Source: Endomychus coccineus
Taxonomy: Eukaryota; Arthropoda; Insecta; Coleoptera; Endomychidae
Reading direction: 5' to 3'
Assembly (NCBI GenBank): GCA_958510875.1
Contig: OY294068.1
Coordinates: 18,952,297-19,016,296 of the forward strand
Length of the DNA: 64,000 bases
Notes under the pieces: generated by a model
Database searches by the model: none
The model's input: the letters and a program-made list of their open reading frames with translations, nothing else
What the model was told of the DNA's origin: nothing
Made by a program: the position numbers and the translations under genes
In this document: positions 37,330-49,190 of the stretch, piece after piece
Position numbering within the stretch: position 1 is the first letter of the stretch
How the letters are laid out: every line of letters starts with the position of its first letter

Positions 37330-37402
37330 TCTGTTTCTGGGAATCGAACCGGAGTCTAATAAGTCAAAGCCTAGTATCCTAGCCCCTAGATCATACCTTT
37401 TG
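37330..37402 (-). repeat. tRNA-like sequence (tRNA pseudogene or SINE head)
   Basis: The minus strand shows a good B box (GGTTCGATTCC) and an A-box-like tgatctaggggctaggat spaced as in tRNA-Glu or tRNA-Asp genes (compare TGGTCTAGTGGCTAGGAT). The anticodon arm (ctaggctttgacttatt) is only partly paired and the acceptor ends do not pair, so it is not a working tRNA. A tRNA-derived SINE head is the alternative. Confidence 0.5.
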
Positions 37403-37619
37403 TTCATCGCCATTTGTTATAAACAGTTACGGTGTATGTATATGTAAGTTTACTTTAATAACTGTATTTGTTGTTGTTGTTGTTGATTTTGTTTAAGTTC
37501 GAGTAAAGAATGTAGTTCTAAAGCACATACATTTTTTCAATCGATTCATTGTATACTTTGGGAGTTAAGGGTGTTTATTAAATAATTCACCTGAAAAACA
37601 ATAGGGTTCATCACCGAAC

Positions 37620-37760
37620 TGCAAACGTTTTTTTGTCAAAATTTGAATCTGATAGGACCTTTCGTTTTTGAGTTATCGCGTGGACAAGCAATCCGTGACG
37701 GACATCCAGACAGACAGGCAGGCAGACGGACGGATTTTTTCTCAAAATTTTTTGCTCTAG
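37620..37760. repeat. Degenerate tetranucleotide tract and flank
   Basis: gacagacaggcaggcagacggacgg at about 37710-37735 is a mixed CAGA/CGGA tetranucleotide run inside a block reading tttttgagttatcgcgtgga. Such blocks recur in insect repeats; only one copy is seen here. Confidence 0.5.
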
Positions 37761-39930
37761 AACATTTTTTTACGATTTTCGAAATAGCTTGAGAAGATGC
37801 GGACTTCGTCTGCCCCTTGTGTTATACATGCAAAATATCACAGATATGGAGTATAATAATTATGATGATATAACTCATCACCCATCATTATTTTAGACAG
37901 TAGCAATTACAGATTTCACATATTAGCTACTATGTATTGATAATAATGTTGACGCTACATAACGGTTTTTGTATTTCGCCAAAGCTTATCAATTTAGTTG
38001 CAGCTCTAGAGTCGAAGTAGACGAAGAAATCGAGTATTCACCACCTCAAACTAAACTAAGATCAAATGAATATGTGAACATCAATATTATAAACTTCATG
38101 CTCAAACTTCAAACGAACAACTAGTAGGTATCTTGAAAGATTGGGCATTCAACATGAAACGAACATACGGCACCGAATAAGAAGCTAAACTCGTCCAGAT
38201 AAAGTTTTACGAAGAGTTTAACGGAGAACCAAATCCATTCAGAGACGTCATGCAAGAAAGCCACCGGCAGCTAAAAGAAAGAAGTTAGAATCGATTCTCG
38301 CAAACAGATAACTAACTCTGCCACTCTTAAAGTGGAAGAAATTAGAAAAAATATGACAGGCTTTGTCGAAAACACGCCAGAAATGCTCAAAACGGTTATA
38401 TCCGAGGAAATTTGGGCCGATTACAATACTTCCCTTACACTATATATTATAGTGAGGAAAGTAAAAAAAGGATAGACTAGCATCATTGTCGTCAGAATTA
38501 TTAGAGTATTTTGAAGTACAAAGTTTTGTAGTAATTTCGCAACCTGCACCATGAAGTAGTAAAATTACACGAAGTCCGTACAAATTGCATAATATATCTT
38601 CTCTTCGAAGATACACACAACAATTGAAAAGTCTGAAATTAGCAAGTAACCATTTCAACCTTCAAAGGAAGTCATCATGAAAACATTTTACACAAAGTTG
38701 GCGATTCACTCAATATGCCAAATTATTCCACAATTTCAATTACTACTGCTACAATAGCGTTTGCGTTTGTGAAACATACGAAATGTATTTATGAGTCAAT
38801 CGAAAAAAAGGAAGAATGTGTTTGTGCTTTCCTTGTTTTTCAAAAGGTATATCATAAGTAGCTCCTCGGTACTAGAGAAGAATGAGAGAAGTGATAAAAA
38901 GTTACTTAAACAGTATAGGTCAACGAGGACGTGTATGAATGGCATCTATAGTAAATCGCAAACCATAGAGTACCGAATGTGCCAAAACAAATCATGTCAG
39001 CACCGAAACATCAACTCTATCTTTGACATTGATACATAATAAGATATCATCCAACTATTGGAAACGAGGATGACTTAAACTGCAGAATTTTAAATGTTGC
39101 CAATACCCTTCGGAATTCCGCTACACTACGAAGAGTATAACTCAATTTTCGACGTAGAATTAACGCATATGTACAAGGAAATAGGGACCATTTTGAACAT
39201 TTGTTGTGGAATTACGTAATTAATGGTTCATTACACTTCTATTAGGTGCCTAAATCATAGCCAACTTTTAATAAAAACTTCATTTGTGTTAAGTTACAAT
39301 TACTGATTCAGGCTTGTAGGGATTTACAATATATTTTTTTTTGGTTAAACCGTTTGTCCAACTAAAATTTTATAAGAGAGTAGGTAGGTACTAAATGGAA
39401 GTAGCTATCCAGTAGTGATGATACAGGGGGTGACAAAAATATGGGTGAATTATTTATTTACACACGCTGTAATTTTGGAAATTCTTCCATAGAAATCTGT
39501 AATTTGTAGGCATAATTGCGTGGCTGAAAAATTAATACAAGCTAACGAAGATCTTCCGACTTATTTGAAATAATATAAAAAAATTAATCTAGTGCCGAAA
39601 CTAAGGAACTTTGTATATAGGTAAGTTGAGTTGAGTCATCATATTTTCGGCCAAGGAGCTTGTGTCTTCCGTTGTACACGCCATTTCAGAAATTCCGATA
39701 TATGCAATGCGTACGCTGCGTTTTTCATTTTTTTTATGGTAGAAGAATTCATCTACTGGTACACATTTTCCTTTTATCACACGATTGGTATTTTCAAGTA
39801 ATACTAAAATAATTGAATGCGGTAATTATGAACATAAGTATGAAAAAATTGCATTTGTTCAAAATGCTTATTAATTCATAATTTTTCCATTATGTTGACT
39901 TATTCTAACAAAAAATGGATATTTCACAAA
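37761..39930. other. Intronic, nothing recognised
   Basis: Open frames at 38440-38658 (minus) and 38791-39039 (plus) carry no family motif or splice-bounded coding signal. No RNA gene seen. Confidence 0.4.
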
Positions 39931-39932
39931 TA

Positions 39933-41023
39933 AAGGGTCTACCAATAGGAGTGATAGAACTTTCGAACGTCATATACGCAAAGTGTCAATTGTCATAATG
40001 CGAATCAAGCGTCAGTTGTGCTTAGTATACTTCGACATTTGACAATGAATCGTTTAACCAAAGAGCAAGGTAGAGTTATCATACAAAGATACTATGAAAA
40101 TGGGCGGTCGGTTAGAGCTTGTTTTCGTGCTCTTCGAGAAGATTTCGGTCAACGTGGACAGCCTTCTGAGCTTGCTATCAGGCGTACAATTGAGAAGTTT
40201 GAACGGGATTACACTCCCCTGGACCCTAATCCACCGACACGACGAAGAAATGCAAGAAGTTTTGAAAATATCGCTGATGTAAGGGAAAGCGTGAACGCGA
40301 ATGCTAATGTGTCCGTTGTGTGCCGTTCTCAGCAATTGGGCCTTTCAACGATGTCAACGTGGCGCATTTTAAGGAAAGATTTGGTACAGCACCCGTACAA
40401 GATGGTTCTAACCCAAGAAATCAAGGCGTTATTGCAGTTACAACAAAATCCCGATTTTGGTAAGCAAATAATCTTTTCTGACGAGTCGCATGTTTGGATG
40501 AATGGCGTTGTTAATACGCAAAATTGCCGCTTCTGGTGTGGGAACAATCCCCGGCAACTAGTCGAGAAGCCATTACACCCGGCGCAACATCGCAGTCATC
40601 GCACACTGCCCGAGATACAATTGATTTGTTGAGAGAGCGTTTTGAGGAGCGAATAATTCCGCGAAATGGTCGTACCAACTGGCCGCCAAGGTCGTGTGAT
40701 CTTACACTCTTGGATTTTTTTCGTTGGGGATATGTTAAGTCATTGGTGTATACAAACAATTCTCAAACCAGCGACGACTTGAAGGCCAACATCACCCAAG
40801 TTATTCGAGAAATTCAGCCCAACATGTTGGAAAAAGTGATGGAAAATTCGTTTCGTCGTTTAAGGGTCTGCCGCCGCAGCCGAGGTGGGCATCTTAATGA
40901 TGTTTCATTTAAACATAATGTTATGTTATATACTACAAAATAAATTAAAAATTATAGAAATACATAAATTGGTTTTCATTTTATAGCAATTTGAAGTTAT
41001 ATCACTCCTACTGGTAGACCCAT
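39933..41023 (+). mobile_element. Mariner-like transposon with both TIRs and TA target site
   Basis: Left TIR 39933-39956 and right TIR 41000-41023 are inverted repeats matching at 22 of 24 positions (core GGTCTACCA-x-TAGGAGTGATA). TA dinucleotides lie outside both ends (39931-39932 and 41024-41025), as expected for Tc1/mariner. Total length about 1.09 kb, shorter than the usual 1.3 kb because of internal deletions. Confidence 0.9.
40045..40943 (+). pseudogene. Mariner-family transposase with internal deletions
   Basis: The reading starts best at MNRLTKEQGRVIIQRYYENG (40045). HTH region, SRSVRACFRALRE-like text, then RSQQLGLSTMSTWRILRKDL and QHPYKMVLTQE follow. The first catalytic Asp is in IIFSDESHVW. 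After EKPLHP (about 40578) the frame breaks and jumps to GATSQSSHTARDTIDLL, losing the WCGLW...FQQDGAT stretch with the second Asp, perhaps 85-100 residues. The last block is WPPRSCDLTLLDFFRWGYVK, where relatives have the third acidic residue, ending near RSRGGHLNDVSF. A smaller deletion lies near IKALLQLQQN. Not functional, but it could still be mobilised in trans. Confidence 0.85.
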
Positions 41024-41025
41024 TA

Positions 41026-43174
41026 TATACCAATGATTCAAATTCTATTAAGTACTTTTTACAAACAATCAATCATAAAAAACTAACTTTGTGTGAAGAA
41101 ATTCGAGGTTTTAATATAATCAACAATTCAACGATGTACACTGAATTGAGCTTCTTCAGTGAACTGACACGTTGACGACATGTATCATAAGCAGTTGCTC
41201 GATGAGACTGAAAAAAAACCATAGCTCAGCGGAAAAATACGCAAGGCTATATAATACCCACAGTCGACGGAATCCTCTATCTGAAATTAAAAAAAATTAC
41301 CTGTACTATCTCCCACTTTTATTATCACAAGCAAAAATATTTATGCGAATAACTATGCCGAATTTTTGTTCAGCATCCCAGGACGGTACACAGTCAAACG
41401 TTGTCTAGGCAACGTTATCGATTGCTTATCTTATACTCTAACCCAGATCTCTTCTTCCCTTTATCATTCGTCAATTATTGGATTCATATTTTCAACTGAC
41501 TCATGCGATGAAACAATCTCTTCTCGAAAAGGAGGAGTTCAAAACTTAGTGTGGATTTACCGCATCGTAACGTTAAGTGGTTCGCAAACATAAATACTGG
41601 ATTGTGTCGTTACAGAATCCCACGATGAAATCAGAGGATACGTCACGATATAATATGGAGATCCGATACAACTTTTCCCTACAAATAAATTATGCATATT
41701 TCCGAATAGCGAATGATTGGGGGAGACTGCGGCTTGAAGTCTCGTCAAAAGATTTTATTTTCAATTCTTCGAGATAGGAAAAATGAATATTGTCTACGTA
41801 TTGGAATAAATATAAATTCATACAAACAATAAATTCAATTTGATGCATTGAACAACAAATGAAAGGAAAGTCCTCATCGAAAGGTACGGTAACATAAGCA
41901 GAGGATGTATTGTATTTAATTCAAAATGAAAGTATATTTGGCATTAAATTTCATTCTTCTGTTTATTTCGTTTTTTGTGATTTTAATACAATTTCCATAG
42001 TTATTGAATATTGGAGATAGATTAGAGCTTTTATACTAAAATTTTTTAGTGTTGTTATATCATTTTATTTCAGATTGCATTTTAGAACAGATTTCTCGTG
42101 TATTTTTTATTTATACCGTGGTAGGTTTTACCATTCTGTTGTAAATACTTACATAATATCTAGAAAATACTGGTTAATAACTAATCTATAAGTGAATAAT
42201 AACGAGCTAATATCTTGCAATGGAATAATAATGGTATATCTTCAGTAAGTCCTAAATTAGGTAAAATCCGAACATTACTCTATTTGTTTAATTGTTTACA
42301 CGTTATATCAACAAGTTATATAATGAGGTTGATATAACATACATTGTGGACCACGTGTAATAATGCAACCTAAGCAAATTTACCTTATTGTTGATACATC
42401 ATCCATGTTAACATCTATATGAATGAATGTTATGGAATAACGTATCAACATCAATGAATAAGGATAATGAAGGATACGTATTTATAGATTAGGATAGAGT
42501 TATCATAAGCAATTAGAATTTGAATATACACTATCAACTCAGTAGAAATTGATTAAGTCTGAGTAGAATCAAAATATTTCATAGGTTGATTTTAAAATTA
42601 TTGATATTTAACGTGGGAAAATTTCCAGAAATCAAAATATATTCAAATAATATTACTATGTCTATAGATACAAAAGCAATCGCTTATAAATTGTTCCGAA
42701 AATTTAAATTGACGCAATTTGAACATATTCCTTTACTAGAAAAAAATGCTGTCATAATCATTAAGAAATAATAAGAAATAGCATAGGAAGTGTCGAGAGC
42801 AATTCTCTCTCTTTATAATATAGGAATGGTATAATAATGAGTTAATTTCTTAGCACGACTGTTCCGTCATACAGTTTGTTTCTGTGGAACGGAAACGAGA
42901 TGTAAGGTTTCTGAACCCTTATCAAGGAAGTGTCATTATAATTCGTAGAATATCGATAGTTTTTAATCATACGTATTTAGCAGTAAAGAGTCTGAAGAAA
43001 GCAAGTGCTTCTCAGGATATTGTTAGTTAAGATATTTTTTATGACCAGATTCGAAACGGCAGGTTAATCGCTTTGCTCTGACTTAAACAAAGGTAGAAGT
43101 TACTACTCCCAAAATATTGGGCAAAGAGTAGTGGTTATCCAAGGTTTTAAAATATCGAACTCGTCACACAAAAG
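41026..43174. other. Intronic, nothing recognised
   Basis: AT-rich; several short open frames without motifs. No RNA gene, repeat or splice-bounded coding segment seen. Confidence 0.4.
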
Positions 43175-43700
43175 TCAGTTATATTTCCTAACTTGAATTA
43201 TTGTCTTGAGAAATCAATCAAAGTTTGTTCAAGTTCAATGATACATTCAAATTAGTTCATTCAGTTTCGAACACCCAGACTTATCCTGGTTGGGGATCAA
43301 TTAATAATCTTTTTATTTTTCATTCCTTCCTTTTTACTCAATTTAGATTATCTAGGTTGTTTTATTTGAGTTTAGGTTTTGATTCTATTTTTTATTTTTA
43401 TTAGTAATAAAGTTAATTATGATATTCTTTCATTATCTATTGTCATTGAGTAAGAGTTCAATTGATTCATATTAGCTTTTGCCCTTGTGTTTATAAGTGT
43501 CCTGTGAAATAAAAAGGTAAGTGTCAATGATATTCTTCACGTTTGTTCTAGCCAATCAATGATTGGATCAAACTCTCACGTAACAGCTCTAAGCTAAACG
43601 GCCACACTGTAAATAAATCGAGGAATAGATATAATGTAAATTCCTCAATTAGATTTCAAAGTTTAAATAGATAGAGAGAGAGAAAGCTATGTTACATGAT
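43175..43700 (+). mobile_element. Repeat family ABC, copy C (right-hand part)
   Basis: Matches the last 600 bp of copy A in the same orientation: tttcctaacttgaatt, ttcaagttcaatgatacatt, tagattatctaggt, tgtcctgtgaaataaa, gtaagtgtcaatgatatt and a final gagagagaaagctatgttaca. Left part missing. Confidence 0.65.
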
Positions 43701-45130
43701 GATGATTATTAATCATAAGTAAGCCATGGAAAACGATAACTCGACAGTGTTTAGCGGTCATTAGTTTTCGCTTGTAATAAGTAATTTGTTGTTGTGAACA
43801 CGAATTTCCCATACTAGTTTGAAAAAACTCTGTAAACAAATTGAAAACATATCTTATACTGTTGTTGAAGCATATGACATGTTGGTTGTATATTTCAAAA
43901 GTTTTGAAAATGCAGTTATTGCCTCACGGGAATACGTTGTTAGGTATCTTGAGGAGAGTTTTAATGCGTTTAACACACGTTTGCGAGAAACTGAACAAGT
44001 TTTAGCAATACAAACTGGAAGTAGGATTCGCAGAACTTAAAATGACTACAATATTGTAAATGTACGTTGAAGCATATCTTGAATGCAGCAATTGAGATAC
44101 AGGAAGAGATCTGGGATCTCGGTTAGCTGTTCAAAGGACTCTCGAAAAAGAAAAATTACACGCACGGGGTGCTCCTATGCCTGTTAGTTTTCCTTTATTC
44201 AATTTAAATATAATTATCTGACTTCTTTTGCGACCTTAGATTTCACAATAACTTTGAACGTGCTGTCCTGTATAAGTGCCTTGATGGGATCATATTCAAA
44301 ATTAAAATTTAATTGTCAGTATGTGTCGTTTCTTTCATAGTCTGACCAGGAATTTTCAGCGCTGCCTACATATATCACTTCACCTTTCAACTGAAAGGTG
44401 GATTATTCACAAGGGTATTGTGATAATTTAGCTCTGCCTTAGTCATCTGAAGCAATACGAGCATTTTTATTAACCAGTAAATGTATTTCGTAAATTCTAA
44501 TTAAATGTAAAAGCCGCTTTGATAAGCTTAAAAGCCTGCACCGCTACCGCGCAGCAACAATTTCAACTTCAACTAATCTAATTTGATGCAGACCCGCGTT
44601 TTTTCCGTAGCTCTGTTTCAACTATTCCGAAAAATTCTTTGTTTTATCTTGCTCACAAAGCTGAAATTATCGTTTTGTTTTTTGTACGTATTAAAAATAA
44701 AATTCGTATCCGATTACGTCCTTTTGTCACAATAGAGGAGTTAGCTTTATGGCAAAGGATTGATTCAAAATCCTCAGTCATACGAAAACATACTACGGGA
44801 ATGCAGTAAAACTGGTTTTGATTTTCCGTTGAATATTTGAGCTATAAGTCAGAGCAAAGTGAGATTTGCTTGATCTTGTGAAGAAAGTTATTTATCCACC
44901 TGCGTGTGGCGGCACTAAAAGACATTTTTCCATTCCATGGTGACGTTTCGATCAAATCTTGTCAGTAAATTCAAAATCCATAACCATTTCTGAAGGTCAG
45001 TTATCTGAGTTGTTCTGATTTAATGCGAGGCGCAGATTATTTCATATTATGCGAGTATAAATAGAATAAAGAAATGATCTGCTATATTTCTTTCCTGAAC
45101 TACATCTACTTGGAATTATCTCAGCATTGC
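43701..45130. other. Unrecognised; one 73-codon frame
   Basis: A helical-looking 73-codon plus frame at 43819-44040 (MKKLCKQIENISYTVVEAYD start, charged, ending TGSRIRRT) follows copy C by 120 bp. If the ABC family are LTRs this could be a gag fragment, but I recognise no motif. The rest is unrecognised. Confidence 0.3.
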
Positions 45131-46740
45131 ATACGATTCTGTGACTTATTTTGATGGTGATTGGCTTAAAACCAGCCGACTAATCTCAGCGCAAAATATT
45201 AATAAAACATCCTGGGACATCATCAACCAAAATCGGAATGAAAACAAAAATAAATTAAGTATGTTCAATATTCGTGATCCATTTTCGGAAGACGGGCAAT
45301 TCATAAGTAACAAAGAAAAGATGTAACACATTCAATACCTACTTCGTCAAAACGTCAGAACAAAATAAGATGAATGTCGATAACATTAGCCACAAACAGG
45401 ACACTCACCAGTCATTCTTTTTATTCCCAACAAGTCCCCAGGAAATATGTGAAGTAATAAGAAAGATATTTAACAAATAGTCATATGGTGTGAATGATCT
45501 ACCTGGAACCATCGTGATAGGGTAGTCGATGTACTAGCGAACCTTCTATCAACCTTCATAAGCCACAGTTTTGCTAAGGGAGTATACCCAAAAAGACTGA
45601 AAGAATCCCGGGTAATTCCCATATACAAGAGCAAAGGCGAAATAAATCGAACAAATGATTACAGACCTATCGCGTTACAGAGCCATTTCGGAAAAATATT
45701 TGAATACGTTTTCAAAACACCAAAATGGTTTTCGGGCCGGACACTCAACTCAAATGGCTTTGATTATGGCTATTGGCCACATACACGATGCCCTCAGTAA
45801 TAAAACACAAGTTATGGGATTGTTTTTTGACATGTTCAAAGCATTTGACATCTGCTAGCACACAAACTGGAAACAGTGGGGATACGAAGCCCAGCCTTGC
45901 ATTGGGTACGCTCGTATCTCGAGAAAAGGGATTAGACAGTCGGAATAAACGGAGTTAGGATCAGATCCGCAATAAGTTAAGGTGGGCATTCCACAGGGCT
46001 CCTGCTTATCTCCTATTCTTTTCAATGTATACGTTAACGATCTACCAGAATATGTTCTATCAGCGGGAAAATCAGTACAGTACATCGATGATAGTAATGT
46101 TATCGTCGCAGCCGATAATAATGAGGAACTCATTGGAAAGAGTAAATCCGCCGTGAGATTAATGTCGACATGGTGCGATTTGAGTGGGCTTTAGGTAAAT
46201 ACAACTAAATCATATGCAATGCCAAAAAAAATAAAACACTGGATTATTATAAGTAAATCATTGGAAAACATAACAAACATAAGATTTGTGGGTGTTCATA
46301 TCGATCAAAATCTAACATGGAGTGTTCATGTGGAAAGTATGTTACCAATATTGAGTTTCATGATAAAAAACATTAGGGACACCGTCTCTCGTAATGTGCT
46401 AAATTACTTTATTTTGTTTTTTTTCAGTCCATTATAGCAAACGGCATTATATAGTGGGGTCAGGCACATCATGCAATTTCGGTATTCACAATGCAGAAAA
46501 AAATTTGCAGAAATCTGATGCAGGTTGGAATACATTCTTGCAAAAATCATTTCGGATCATTGAACATAATGACATATCCCTCTCAATATATCACATATAC
46601 TCAATACTATTATTCGGAATGAAAAACATAGGTAATGCACATCGGAGGCAGAACATTCACACTTATGACACGAAGATCAAAAATGATCTTCATTTAGCGT
46701 TTTCCAGACTGTTCCAGATCTGTTGGCCAACATAATTCCA
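45131..46740 (+). pseudogene. Decayed LINE reverse transcriptase
   Basis: Broken frames give KTSWDIINQNRNENKNKL, FSEDGQFISNKEK, RVIPIYKSKGEINRTNDYRP (RT start), then QNGFRAGHSTQMAL, VMGLFFDMFKAFD, GIPQGSCLSPILFNVYVNDL and VQYIDDSNVIVAADNNEEL. The catalytic box reads YIDD instead of YADD. Later NIRFVGVHIDQNLTWSVH marks the post-RT segment. At least five stops or shifts. Jockey/R1-like; no endonuclease seen. Confidence 0.8.
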
Positions 46741-48974
46741 AATAAAAGGGAAAGAAATGCCTGAATAAATAGAACAGAATAACCCCCGATTTCGCAAACA
46801 TTAAATTAAACTCCAGTTACAAACTGAAAAAATGTTTCATACAAAAATGTTATTACTTGGTAGACGAATATTTAAAAGAGACCTATTTTTCTACTATTTT
46901 GATATGTAAACTCTGACGCGTGTGAACATTAAATAGCCGTTTCATTTTTCTCATGTGCTCGTCAGTGGGAGGAGCTAGATGAAGTCACTGATCTACCATC
47001 TCCAGCAATTGTTACCTGTCGGTTGTATTTACAATTATTTTCCCATCGATGAGAACTGTTATATTAATGCATGGCATTGCGAATAACACTCTCAGTGAAA
47101 CGTCTGCTTTCAGGTAGATGATATTGGAACATCTAGGTTCAAACATTCTCGAAAGTGATAATTATACCTATCCAGATGAAGGTTGATCAGTTACTTCATC
47201 GGTTAGTTCGTTTTCATTTAAAGCCGGCTCTATGTTAAATGGCGCCTAGGGCGAGAGAATGGAGTATGCGCTTTTTTTTTACCTCACCCTCAGAGACAGT
47301 TTTCCTTCCAGATTTTTTTAATACTCTACAATATTATACATGATATAGGAATCGATGAACACATATTATAATTGTTAATAAAATGAAATAGCCAATTTAA
47401 TATAATCTGATTAAACCAAAATAATAACAAATACACAATGTTTATATAAAATTTCGTTTGAAAAAAGATTGTGACACGAAATGTGTTTACTTAGCAAATA
47501 ATTAAAACAGTTAGACAACTAGTTTCAGATTAGAACGCGCAAAACGAGGCTTAAAATTAAAGTTACCGTAATCTGGGATTGGTTTGCTTTTACATGGTTC
47601 GAAGTTCAACTAATCCCATTTGTGGGAGAATATAGCGAATCTGATAACGTAGGAATCATACGATGTAATGCGATATACTACCAGTGCACTTTTTGATCTT
47701 ATGCTGAAGTATTCAATTCCTATCTCATGACAACACATCTGCTTTTGTTAAATGAAATCCCAATTTTCGATATGTTTTGTACTCATCAAGGATAATAGGG
47801 TTTATGCAAAAAAAAACTACTACGGTGGTAAATGAGAAAAGTTTTATTTTAATAATATTCTCCATTCTTCGGGGATACTAACACGTGAATTATTTGAAGG
47901 TTGTTGATTGTTTTATGACTTCAGGATGCCAAGAGCTCAAGAAGACTAGAAGATATGCTCCTGAAGCGCTGGAGGACTGTTCAACGCCCCTAACTAGGAA
48001 GTCTACTCATATGTCCAAAGGATTAAGACGGAGCTAGTGAGTGGGCCGAAAAGAGTAAAGACTTCGTTTGCTACGCTCACCCCGTCTTTCGCATAAGCCG
48101 AGCAAGAGCGTGAGCCGCAGTTTGTCTATAGTTGCGCGAACTCAATTCTTTTCTCTCCAATCGGCCAGATAGATAGCGCATCGAACAGTGCGCGAAATGT
48201 CAAGTATTTCGACGAACCGCTCATCTCTATAATTTGAAATCGGCGTAAGGTATGATGATGAATTCTTATGCCAGTGCTTTTCGAGCGTCTTATATAGTTT
48301 GAGTCGAATTTTCACGTGGATTGCATTAACCATTTGGCCGCTATACGAGGACATACTTTGTGGCATATAAGTCGATTTAAGAGATGACTTCGTTCACTAC
48401 GCTCACTCCTTGAAAAATGCGAAATGTATTGCAAACAATAAACTGTGTCTGTGCTTCAAAAAACGTATTTCCATATTGATATGATATATTTTCGTTAGCA
48501 ATCTGACGGATACCGTACGACGATATTAATACAAATTGATATCCAAGATAACATCGCAATTACGTGGCATTTCCTTTGAATTTGGCGGTTACGAAATCTT
48601 CCTCAACTCCCTATAATCTTATCGGATATTATTGTGAACCTGAACAAACAAGACCTCACCGGCTTTCAGTGTTTTCCTACGGAATGCTGAATTGTTCCAA
48701 AGTTAGCAATTGAGACGTGTTTGAAGTCGAAGATTATTATGCCAGAGTTTTAGCTTATCCTCAGATCAAACTATCGAAGTTTCCTGAACCTGCACGGACT
48801 CTCACCAACCGTATGTTAGAAAGAAATGTATAAGAAGAACATACAAGTTTCTTATTCACCATTAGAATTATTATTATCCAACCTTCTCAAGTTGTAAATC
48901 AAATTTGTCCATCTACAAATTTGTGTATCTATGCTTTCTGGTGAGGTAATAATATACAGGATGTCTACAGGTTA
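46741..48974. other. Intronic; possible unrecognised repeat at 48020-48600
   Basis: GACTTCGTTTGCTACGCTCA at 48060 recurs as gacttcgttcactacgctca at 48388, about 328 bp apart. Minus open frames of 74 and 60 codons between 48142 and 48559 have no motif. The rest is AT-rich and unrecognised. Confidence 0.4.
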
Positions 48975-49190
48975 ATTATATTCGTGTGATATATACTTGT
49001 AACCAGAAAAACACGGTTGACCTTACTGTTCAATAAAATACCATAATTTCATCTGGAACCACGCTCAAAAACAAAACAATTCCTGTTTTCACTACTTTAA
49101 AGTGATTTTCAAATCGAGACGACCAGTAGGAACATCGCAATCGTCTCCATAGTCAAAATTAGTCTAGATCGATTCAAAAATGCTCAAAAA
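48975..49190 (+). repeat. Dispersed repeat E, copy 2
   Basis: Matches 9420-9720: aaccagaaaaacacggtt, caataaaataccataatt, cactactttaaag, gacgaccagtaggaac, agtctagatcgattc. Shorter because of a deletion in the middle. Confidence 0.6.

Noticed and set aside
37680..37745. Repeated gacagacaggcaggcagacgg considered as a CRISPR-like or protein-coding repeat
   Set aside because: No spacer structure and no frame; a simple tetranucleotide tract in a eukaryotic intron.
38440..38658. 72-codon minus frame tested as the missing DPP propeller exon
   Set aside because: No SPD, YRHS or LQYA-like motif and no matching splice phases.
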